A stretch of 17,653 nt of DNA, taken from contig NZ_JAHZIA010000028.1 of the NCBI RefSeq assembly GCF_019420015.1, positions 6,257 through 23,909 of the forward strand, read 5' to 3'. The notes beneath the pieces were generated by a model. It saw nothing but the letters and a program-made list of their open reading frames with translations. It was not told the DNA's origin and made no database searches. Made by a program: the position numbers and the translations under genes. This DNA is from Anaerofustis sp. Lineage in GTDB: Bacteria > Bacillota > Clostridia > Eubacteriales > Anaerofustaceae. This document shows positions 6,853-12,644 of the stretch, in pieces. Positions within the stretch are counted from its first letter, which is position 1. The number at the start of each line of letters is the position of its first letter.

Positions 6853-6877
6853 ATTATATACTCTCAGAGTATATAAT
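6853..6877. promoter_or_regulatory. 25-bp perfect dyad between yebC and the Rrf2 regulator (candidate operator)
   Basis: ATTATATACTCT (6853-6864) and AGAGTATATAAT (6866-6877) are perfect 12-bp arms around a single C. The dyad lies between two divergent promoters, 18 bp from the yebC -35 and 43 bp from the rrf2 -35. A regulator dimer site is the simplest reading, and the neighbouring Rrf2 protein is the first candidate to bind it. It is not a terminator, as no T-run follows on either strand. Confidence 0.6.
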
Positions 6878-6920
6878 CCAAAATAACAATAATCAATAAA
6901 ATAAACTCTGATATGTTCCA

Positions 6921-6949
6921 TTGATTTTATCTCATTGCTATGTTATATT
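6921..6949 (+). promoter_or_regulatory. Promoter of the Rrf2-family gene
   Basis: TTGATT (6921-6926), a 17-bp spacer and TATATT (6944-6949) fit a sigma-A promoter. The start would be near 6956, giving a leader of about 30 nt. Confidence 0.7.
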
Positions 6950-6987
6950 ATATAAAGCTTATATACAAAAATTTGAGGTTAGTATCT

Positions 6988-7419
6988 ATGAAAATTTCAA
7001 CCAAGGGCAGATATGCTTTAAGATTAATGATAGATTTAGCAAAAAATGATAACGGTAAATATATTACCCTTAAAGAAGTATCCAAAAGACAATATATTTC
7101 AATAAAATATCTTGAACAAATAACCACTTCATTGTGTAAAGTAGGATATCTAAATAGTGTAAGAGGTCCCAAAGGAGGTTACAAACTTTCAAAAAAACCC
7201 AAAGATTATACTGTCGGAGATATACTTAGAGTAACAGAAGGAAGTTTGGCTCCTATCGCATGTCTTGACGGAGAATACAATACATGTACAAGAATGGATA
7301 CATGTATAACTCTTCCTTTTTGGAAAGGTCTGTACGAAGTAATAAATAATTACGTTGACAGCACTACATTACAAGATTTGATAAATAATGAAAATAAAAA
7401 CTTAAATTACATTATATAA
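6988..7419 (+). CDS. Rrf2-family transcriptional regulator (IscR/CymR type)
   Basis: The protein has 143 residues from ATG 6988, which has GAGGTT upstream and matches the family start 'MKISTKGRYAL'. An open frame extends to 6940, but those codons overlap the promoter and no member begins there. Residues 1-65 are the winged helix, with the wing 'SVRGPKGGYKL'. Cys92, Cys100 and Cys106 (C-x7-C-x5-C) lie where IscR binds its Fe-S cluster, so cluster sensing is likely. B. subtilis CymR, which lacks these cysteines, represses sulfur genes and works in complex with CysK. cysK is the next gene here, suggesting control of cysteine synthesis or Fe-S supply. Whether it is an IscR or a CymR functionally cannot be decided by sequence. 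Confidence 0.88.
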   Translation: MKISTKGRYALRLMIDLAKNDNGKYITLKEVSKRQYISIKYLEQITTSLCKVGYLNSVRGPKGGYKLSKKPKDYTVGDILRVTEGSLAPIACLDGEYNTCTRMDTCITLPFWKGLYEVINNYVDSTTLQDLINNENKNLNYII

Positions 7420-7420
7420 G

Positions 7421-7450
7421 AAAGCGGAAATTTTTTTTCTGCTTTTTTTT
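7421..7450 (+). terminator. Rho-independent terminator of the Rrf2 gene
   Basis: AAAGCGGAAA (7421-7430) pairs with TTTCTGCTTT (7436-7445), including one G-U pair, around a five-T loop. A T-run to 7450 follows. It lies directly after the stop codon, so the regulator and cysK are probably separate transcripts. Confidence 0.8.
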
Positions 7451-7458
7451 ATTTTCTC

Positions 7459-7487
7459 TTGACATTTTATAAATTTATTATTATAGT
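7459..7487 (+). promoter_or_regulatory. Candidate cysK promoter
   Basis: A consensus TTGACA (7459-7464), a 17-bp spacer and TATAGT (7482-7487) make the best promoter in this intergenic region. Starting near 7494 it would give a leader of about 220 nt. The leader is extremely AT-rich and has no T-box or S-box sequence that I can recognise. A second, closer promoter is possible near 7658-7663 (TATAAT) but has a poor -35. Confidence 0.65.
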
Positions 7488-7641
7488 TATTTCATATTAT
7501 TCATATAGGAAATATATATTTTAATAAAAAGAAATATTAACAAAAAATATGATAATACTAAAATAAAACAATATATTAAAATTTCCTTTTAGAATAAAAT
7601 CAACGGATTCTATTTACTTGAAAATATAACTAATGTAAAAT

Positions 7642-7659
7642 TATTGTTAATAAACAATA
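7642..7659. promoter_or_regulatory. Inverted repeat in the cysK leader (possible operator)
   Basis: TATTGTT (7642-7648) and AACAATA (7653-7659) are perfect 7-bp arms with a 4-bp centre, 57 bp before the cysK start codon and next to a TATAAT. It could be a binding site for the adjacent Rrf2 regulator. Arms this short can arise by chance in AT-rich DNA. Confidence 0.3.
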
Positions 7660-7715
7660 TAATATAAAATAAATACCAATATAATAAAAATATTAATAAT
7701 AAGGAGGAATTTAAA

Positions 7716-8645
7716 ATGACTGTATACAAACAAATAACACAACTTATCGGTAACACCCCTATCATGGAACTTTCCAATTACGAAAAGGAAAATGAATTAA
7801 ATACAAAAATATTGGCAAAAATAGAATTTTTCAATCCGGCAGGAAGCGTAAAAGACAGAATCGCAAAAGCAATGATTGAAAAGGCAGAAAAAGAAGGAAT
7901 ATTAAAAAAAGGAAGCACAATAATTGAGCCTACAAGCGGAAATACAGGAATAGGACTTGCAAGTTTGGCAGCCGCAAAAGGATATAAAGCAATTCTAACA
8001 ATGCCGGAAACAATGAGTATAGAAAGAAGAAAACTCCTAAAAGCATACGGTGCACAAATCGTACTAACAGACGGTAGCAAAGGAATGAAAGGAGCAATAG
8101 AGAAAGCACAAGAACTTCAAAAAGAAATAAAAGACAGTTTCATTCCAAGTCAATTTGAAAACACTGAAAATCCTAAAGTACATTATTTGACAACAGGTCC
8201 AGAAATTTATAAAGACACAAAGGGAAAAATAGATTTTTTCGTAGCCGGAGTAGGAACCGGAGGAACATTAAGCGGTGTAGGAAAATATCTCAAAGAAAAA
8301 AATCCTGATATAAAAATAATAGCCGTAGAGCCTAAATCTTCACCTGTACTTTCAAAAGGCAATCCAGGTCCTCATAAGATTCAAGGAATCGGAGCAGGCT
8401 TTATACCAAATACATTAAACACAGATATATACGATGAAATAATACAAATTGAAAACGAAGATGCTTTTATAAGCGCTAGAAATGTGGCAAAAAGCGACGG
8501 TATTCTTGTAGGAATATCATCAGGAGCGGCAATCAAAGCTGCCACAATCATTGCTAAACGCCCTGAAAACAAAGAAAAAACAATAGTAACGCTTTTACCA
8601 GATACGGGTGAAAGATATCTTTCTACAGAGTTATTTGAAGAATAA
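7716..8645 (+). CDS. cysK: Cysteine synthase A (O-acetylserine sulfhydrylase)
   Basis: The 309-residue, PLP-dependent, cytosolic enzyme makes L-cysteine and acetate from O-acetyl-L-serine and sulfide. Lys46 in 'NPAGSVKDRIA' is the Schiff-base lysine. 'TSGNTGIGLA' is the substrate-binding loop, 'GVGTGGTLSGVGKYLK' binds the PLP phosphate, and 'VGISSGAA' near the C terminus holds the serine that contacts the PLP pyridine nitrogen. Length and motifs fit CysK rather than CysM or cystathionine beta-synthase. ATG 7716 follows a perfect AAGGAGG (7701-7707). The Rrf2 gene lies 296 bp upstream behind a terminator. The gene ends in a bidirectional terminator shared with the convergent acetyltransferase. 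Confidence 0.96.
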   Translation: MTVYKQITQLIGNTPIMELSNYEKENELNTKILAKIEFFNPAGSVKDRIAKAMIEKAEKEGILKKGSTIIEPTSGNTGIGLASLAAAKGYKAILTMPETMSIERRKLLKAYGAQIVLTDGSKGMKGAIEKAQELQKEIKDSFIPSQFENTENPKVHYLTTGPEIYKDTKGKIDFFVAGVGTGGTLSGVGKYLKEKNPDIKIIAVEPKSSPVLSKGNPGPHKIQGIGAGFIPNTLNTDIYDEIIQIENEDAFISARNVAKSDGILVGISSGAAIKAATIIAKRPENKEKTIVTLLPDTGERYLSTELFEE

Positions 8646-8648
8646 TAT

Positions 8649-8678
8649 AAAAAGATGTAGCAATTGCTACATCTTTTT
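8649..8678. terminator. Bidirectional terminator between cysK and the GNAT gene
   Basis: A perfect 30-bp palindrome, AAAAAGATGTAGCAA on the left arm and its complement on the right (centre 8663/8664), carries a T-run at the 3' end on either strand. It overlaps the stop codon of the GNAT gene (8667-8669) and begins 3 bp after the cysK stop. Confidence 0.9.
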
Positions 8679-9095
8679 ATATACCATCAGATATTCTACT
8701 TCATTTGTATCACTATCAATACTTTCTTTTTCTATTTCAAAACCACATTTTATATAAAAATTTAAAGCCTTTTTATTTTTCTTAAATACACTTAGAGATA
8801 ATTTATCATAGTTTTCTTTTGCCTTTTTAATCAATGCCGTACCAATCTTTTTACCTTTATATTCATCCGAAACAAAAATACCTTCAATATATCCCCTTTC
8901 ATCAATCCCTATAAATCCTTTTATAGAGTCATCCTCTCTAAATACATAAATATCGTAATCAGAAAGTATGCTTTTTACCATATCAAAATTATTTATAAAA
9001 TAATTCTTATCAATAAAATTATGTGCCCTTAAATTTTCTTCAATCCAAATGTGCATTATATCATCAAGAAACTTGTTTTTATACTTTTCAATCAT
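8667..9095 (-). CDS. GNAT-family N-acetyltransferase
   Basis: The 142-residue protein is a single GNAT domain, which transfers an acetyl group from acetyl-CoA to an amine. 'IEGIFVSDEYKGKKIGTALI' (strand 4 and motif A) has the acetyl-CoA pyrophosphate loop K-G-K-K-I-G. 'NKKALNFYIKCGFE' is the usual motif B. The N terminus 'IWIEENLRAHNFIDKNYF' resembles the YjaB/PhnO-like subgroup. The substrate is unknown. The start, ATG 9093-9095, is 3 bp from the stop of the upstream GIY-YIG-like gene and has no clear ribosome binding site of its own, which suggests translational coupling. Both genes probably form one transcript that ends at the 8649-8678 terminator. Confidence 0.88.
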   Translation of the reverse strand: MIEKYKNKFLDDIMHIWIEENLRAHNFIDKNYFINNFDMVKSILSDYDIYVFREDDSIKGFIGIDERGYIEGIFVSDEYKGKKIGTALIKKAKENYDKLSLSVFKKNKKALNFYIKCGFEIEKESIDSDTNEVEYLMVYKKM

Positions 9096-9098
9096 AAT

Positions 9099-9458
9099 TT
9101 ATTTACTGCTCTTTCTGTAACGTATATACTCTTTGTCATTATAATCATTGCTTATAATATCACGAAGAGATTCCAAATCTTCAATATAATTTTTCTCATC
9201 ATTGTCTTTAATATGCTCTAAATATTCAAGTACTTCCACGCTCATATTATTATCCCCATACTTGTTAAAATCTTTTTGTAAAGACGCATTGCTTCTATAT
9301 GCCCCTAATTTAAGTTGAAAACTCATAGAGTTCATTGTACCCTTCAAATCTTCACTTATACCTAAATAGACTTTATCTGAGCCTTCAAATGCAATTTTAT
9401 AAACTCCCATATCGGGCTTAAGCTCTTTATATTCTTTTTTTAATTTCTTTTTATCCAT
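9099..9458 (-). CDS. GIY-YIG-like domain protein, probably not an active nuclease
   Basis: The 119-residue protein has the two family strands in degenerate form: 'GVYKI' (18-22) for GIY and 'VYLGIS' (30-35) for YIG. These are followed by 'ASLQKDFNKYGDNNMSVEVLE', a normal GIY-YIG stretch. After the YLG strand the sequence runs 'EDLKGTMNSM', where active nucleases have an Arg. The conserved catalytic Arg therefore seems absent. Similar small Firmicutes proteins begin 'MDKK-LK-YK-MKP-MG', and their function is not known to me. ATG 9456-9458 follows GGGAGG. It precedes the GNAT gene with a 3-bp gap. The MerR/TipAS gene lies upstream in the same direction, 92 bp away. Confidence 0.75.
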   Translation of the reverse strand: MDKKKLKKEYKELKPDMGVYKIAFEGSDKVYLGISEDLKGTMNSMSFQLKLGAYRSNASLQKDFNKYGDNNMSVEVLEYLEHIKDNDEKNYIEDLESLRDIISNDYNDKEYIRYRKSSK

Positions 9459-9550
9459 AAATATATAACCTCCCTAATCTTTCCATTTGTTTGCTTATAT
9501 TAAAAAGCAATCACAAAATTTATATTCAATCAGTCCGTTTTTTTATAATA

Positions 9551-10291
9551 CTAAAACTTAACATATGCCTTAATTGCATCGTGCATAAATTTAGCAGTTC
9601 CATCCCCTGCTTTATCAATATTTCTTTTAAAACGTTCATCATTCAAATACATATCTGCCAATCCCGATAAAATCTCATCAGAACAAGGATAAAAATTTTT
9701 CGTAATAAAATCCTGCCACAATTTAACTATATTTCTCACTTTCATACTATTTATATCCTCGTTTTTATTTTCATAGAACATACTAAATATTCTCTGCTGG
9801 GATAGATTTATATGTTCCCAATCCTTTTTATTGTATGATTTTGTTCTTTCTGCACTTATTTTATATGCATCACTGTCTCCCCACCTTTGTATAACTTCAT
9901 CTTTATACTTATCTTTCTGCATTTCAAAACTCTGCGTATTTACTTTTATTTTTTCCATATCGATACTTTCTCCTTTAACAATAGACTCAATCATTTCTAT
10001 AAGGCAATCTAGCCGCTCTCTTTTAAACATTAACAGAGACTTATGCTTATTTAAAATAACTGCCTTCTCATTTCTAGTTCTGTTTAAAATGGTTTTAATT
10101 TCATTCAGAGGTATCATTAATTCTTTAAAAAATATAATTTCTTGAAGCAACTCAATTTGCTCATTATCATAATACCTATATCCCTCCTGACTTACGTGAC
10201 CAGGTTTAAGCAAATCAATCTCATCATAATAATGAAGAGTACGTACACTAATATCAAATAATTTTGAAACTTCTCCAACTGTTAACCTCAT
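9551..10291 (-). CDS. MerR-family transcriptional activator with TipAS drug-binding domain
   Basis: The 246-residue protein has an N-terminal MerR winged helix (1-70, 'LTVGEVSKLFDISVRTLHYYDEIDLLKP', then 'GYRYYDNEQIELLQEI') and a coiled-coil dimer helix (about 75-110). The C-terminal region (about 115-246) is of the TipAS type, including 'RWGDSDAYKISAERTKSYNKKDWEHI' and 'GDGTAKFMHDAIKAY'. TipAL and Mta are known relatives; TipAS binds thiopeptide antibiotics. Such proteins usually activate their own gene and drug-resistance genes. Its promoter has the family's 19-bp spacer (10310-10340). ATG 10289-10291 follows GGAGGGAG. No efflux pump is adjacent; the nearest downstream genes are the GIY-YIG-like protein and the acetyltransferase. 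Confidence 0.9.
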   Translation of the reverse strand: MRLTVGEVSKLFDISVRTLHYYDEIDLLKPGHVSQEGYRYYDNEQIELLQEIIFFKELMIPLNEIKTILNRTRNEKAVILNKHKSLLMFKRERLDCLIEMIESIVKGESIDMEKIKVNTQSFEMQKDKYKDEVIQRWGDSDAYKISAERTKSYNKKDWEHINLSQQRIFSMFYENKNEDINSMKVRNIVKLWQDFITKNFYPCSDEILSGLADMYLNDERFKRNIDKAGDGTAKFMHDAIKAYVKF

Positions 10292-10309
10292 CTATCTCCC
10301 TCCAATATT

Positions 10310-10340
10310 AAAATACACTATAACACAACGTAAGAGTCAA
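10310..10340 (-). promoter_or_regulatory. MerR-type promoter with 19-bp spacer
   Basis: On the minus strand TTGACT (10335-10340) and TATTTT (10310-10315) are separated by 19 bp. MerR-family activators act on such over-long spacers. The spacer holds an imperfect dyad around CTTACGTTGTGTTATAG, similar in style to sites of the Mta/TipA group with a central ACGT-like step. Transcription would start about 12 bp before the start codon. Autoregulation is inferred. Confidence 0.75.
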
Positions 10341-10577
10341 TATATTTACTAAAAATATTTATAAAATTTATATACAATTTTGAAATACAATTAAAAGATA
10401 GTTTTACAAATACAAAAAAACAGACAAGCATAACAAATTATACTCATCCGAAAAAACTAATTCCTTTTTTCAATATAATTAATAATTCAATAATCATTAT
10501 ATATAATCTTAAGGCGTAATTTCCCTAATAAAAATACATAAAATTTATAAAAACCTTGAATTTATAATTGCAAATTC

Positions 10578-11483
10578 TTAAAGTGACTTATCATATTTTT
10601 TTATAAAACCATGTCCCAGTGCATATGGACCCGTATGAACTCCTGTAGTAGCCCCTATTTGAACCATTTTAACATCATCCCCAGAAATATCGGAATACTC
10701 ACTTAAAGATTTTATTAACTTTTCTCTGTATTCTTCTCCCTCTTCTTTACTATAACCATACCCTACACAAAATGCATAGTCATTAGGATCTTCCAAATTA
10801 TCCTCAAAGTACTTTTTTGTTAGAGTCATAAGTTGAGAAACTGATTTTTTTCTGCTTCTCGCAACACCAGCAGGAAATATATCACCGTCTTTTAGTTCTA
10901 TTAATGGTTTTAACCCCAAAGCTCCTGCTGCAAATCCGGCAACTCTTCCTATTCTTCCACCATGCTTTAAATAATCTACATTACCTACAGTAAAATGAAT
11001 TCTTCCGAACTTTTTAATCCTTTGCAGATTTTCATATGTCTGTTCAAAGGATACTCCTGCATCTCTCATTTTTACGGCTTCCATTACATATAAAGCCTGA
11101 GTTGCCGTTAATACAGTAGAATCAATTACTTTTATTTGTACATTTTCAAATTTTTCCTCCAAATATGTCTTTGCCATCTTTGCACTGTTATAAGAACCGC
11201 TGATTTTCAAATCTATACAAATGCAAATTATAGGAATATTTTTCTCTACATATGGAGTGAAAACTTCAATATAATCATTTACACTGGGAAGAGATGTTTT
11301 AGGAAAAACATCAGGATTATCCACCATTTTTTTGTAAAATTCTTTTACACTTATAATACTGCCTTCCTTTTGAAGTTCCTCTTCACCAAAAGAAATATAA
11401 AATGGTATAACCTTTATATTGTTTTCTTCTATATAACTTATTGGCAAATCACAAGCACCGTCACTTATTATTTGAAAATTCAT
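10578..11483 (-). CDS. DegV-family fatty-acid-binding protein (FakB-like)
   Basis: The 301-residue protein begins 'MNFQIISDGACDLP', the DegV N terminus, and continues with 'PKTSLPSVNDYIEVF', the fatty-acid carboxylate-contact loop 'IDLKISGSYNSAKMA', and 'VDYLKHGGRIGRVAGFAAGALGLKPLIEL'. The ending 'IGATTGVHTGPYALGHGF' is also diagnostic. DegV/FakB proteins present fatty acids to the FakA kinase for phospholipid synthesis; no fakA is in the window. The start is ATG 11481-11483, with GGAGG six bases upstream. A TTG directly before it would add one residue but is too close to the ribosome binding site. It is a single gene, diverging from the VanZ-family gene. Confidence 0.93.
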   Translation of the reverse strand: MNFQIISDGACDLPISYIEENNIKVIPFYISFGEEELQKEGSIISVKEFYKKMVDNPDVFPKTSLPSVNDYIEVFTPYVEKNIPIICICIDLKISGSYNSAKMAKTYLEEKFENVQIKVIDSTVLTATQALYVMEAVKMRDAGVSFEQTYENLQRIKKFGRIHFTVGNVDYLKHGGRIGRVAGFAAGALGLKPLIELKDGDIFPAGVARSRKKSVSQLMTLTKKYFEDNLEDPNDYAFCVGYGYSKEEGEEYREKLIKSLSEYSDISGDDVKMVQIGATTGVHTGPYALGHGFIKKYDKSL

Positions 11484-11755
11484 CAATTACCTCCGATAAA
11501 TATATATTAATTAATCAATTTATTCTTATTAAAATTTAAAACATATAGTATTATAAACATTATTTCTAATAAAAGCAAATAAATAAATTATTAAGATACA
11601 ATTAAATTTTATATTGCCCGATTGTTTTTATATATACTTTATTGTATTATAATATAACGTCTAAAATACAAATTTAAAACAAATAATAAATTTATTTAAA
11701 TAATATAAGTAAATTAAAAATATTTTTTGTACCCTTAAAAGAAAAGAGGAAAAAA

Positions 11756-12259
11756 TTGATATATAAAAACAAAAAAATAAATTATACCTGTCTATTCATA
11801 CTTATTATATATCTACTTATAGTATTCAGTATGACTCTTGTGCCTTATGTAGGCGAATATACATATGAAAAACATTATAATCTGATACCTTTTTTAAGTA
11901 TTAAAAACTACTTTGAAAGCATACAATATCACGGTCTTTTTTCAGGAGGAAATCCTTCAATGGTGGCGTTTATAAATCTTTTTGGAAATATAGGACTTCT
12001 TTTACCTTATGGATTCCTTTTACCGCTTACCTTTCCCGGCAGAGCCAAATTTAAAAACACAGTAAAAAGTGCATTCTTAATTACTATATTTATAGAAATA
12101 ATTCAGTATTTCTTTCTGGTAAGCAGGGTTGCCGATATAGATGATGTTATATTCAACACATTAAGTGCGATTATAGGATATATACTGTATTTTATACTTT
12201 TCCACAAACATTACAAATATTATAAACACAATAAACCTAACGGAAAATATTTCCCATAA
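11756..12259 (+). CDS. VanZ-family membrane protein
   Basis: The 167-residue protein has about four membrane helices and the VanZ domain signatures 'NLFGNIGLLLPYGFLLPL', 'IEIIQYF' and 'RVADIDDVIFNTLSAIIGYIL'. VanZ of Enterococcus gives low-level teicoplanin resistance by an unknown mechanism. Most genomic VanZ-like genes lie far from van clusters, as here, and have unknown roles. The start is TTG 11756-11758, supported by AGAGGA at 11745-11750; no in-frame ATG would keep the first helix 'YTCLFILIIYLLIVFSM'. A TATAAT at 11648-11653 may belong to its promoter, though the -35 is weak. It converges on the broken histidine kinase across a shared terminator. Confidence 0.88.
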   Translation: MIYKNKKINYTCLFILIIYLLIVFSMTLVPYVGEYTYEKHYNLIPFLSIKNYFESIQYHGLFSGGNPSMVAFINLFGNIGLLLPYGFLLPLTFPGRAKFKNTVKSAFLITIFIEIIQYFFLVSRVADIDDVIFNTLSAIIGYILYFILFHKHYKYYKHNKPNGKYFP

Positions 12260-12263
12260 CAAT

Positions 12264-12291
12264 AAAGATACTTACAATTGCAAGTATCTTT
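12264..12291. terminator. Bidirectional terminator between vanZ-like gene and histidine kinase
   Basis: AAAGATACTT (12264-12273) and AAGTATCTTT (12282-12291) form a perfect 10-bp stem with an 8-nt loop. A/T-rich flanks allow it to act on both strands. It touches the stop codon of the kinase frame (12291-12293). Confidence 0.8.
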
Positions 12292-12617
12292 TAAATTAAT
12301 ATATCCTTTAATTTTTTTATAAATTCATTAGGATCAAAAGGCTTACTTAAGTGTTCATTCATTCCACTGTTTAAACTCAACCTTACATCATCTTCAAAAG
12401 CATTTGCCGTTATAGCAATAATAGGAATCTTTTTAGAGTCACTCCTGTGAAGCGCTCTTATTTCCTTTGCAGCCTCGTAACCGTTTATGTTAGGCATTTG
12501 AATATCCATTAAAATAACATCATAAAAACCCTCTTCTGATTGTTTAAACTTATTTATTGCATCAGCCCCATCATTTGATTGAAAAACATTTGCACCTTTC
12601 GCCTTTAATAATTCCAT
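12291..12617 (-). CDS. Detached second receiver domain of the broken hybrid kinase
   Basis: A 108-residue frame from ATG 12615-12617 encodes a receiver domain with phospho-acceptor Asp38 ('VILMDIQMPNINGYEAAKEIR'), switch Thr ('IPIIAITANAF') and Lys in 'EHLSKPFDP'. It lacks strand 1 and the acidic pair, which are encoded upstream beyond the nonsense codon at 12645-12647. The ATG has no good ribosome binding site. It is in the same frame as the kinase, so it should be read as part of that pseudogene rather than as an independent response regulator. If translated alone it would probably not fold. Confidence 0.55.
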   Translation of the reverse strand: MELLKAKGANVFQSNDGADAINKFKQSEEGFYDVILMDIQMPNINGYEAAKEIRALHRSDSKKIPIIAITANAFEDDVRLSLNSGMNEHLSKPFDPNEFIKKLKDILI

Positions 12618-12644
12618 CGTGATTTCCGAATTTATTTCATTGTC

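Noticed and set aside
7494..7715. Possible riboswitch or T-box in the cysK leader
   Set aside because: The leader is almost entirely A/T. I see no AGGGTGG...ACC T-box motif, no S-box and no stable GC-containing stem.
9491..9510. Hairpin TTGCTT/AAGCAA as a terminator of the MerR gene
   Set aside because: The stem is only 6 bp and no T-run follows on the minus strand.
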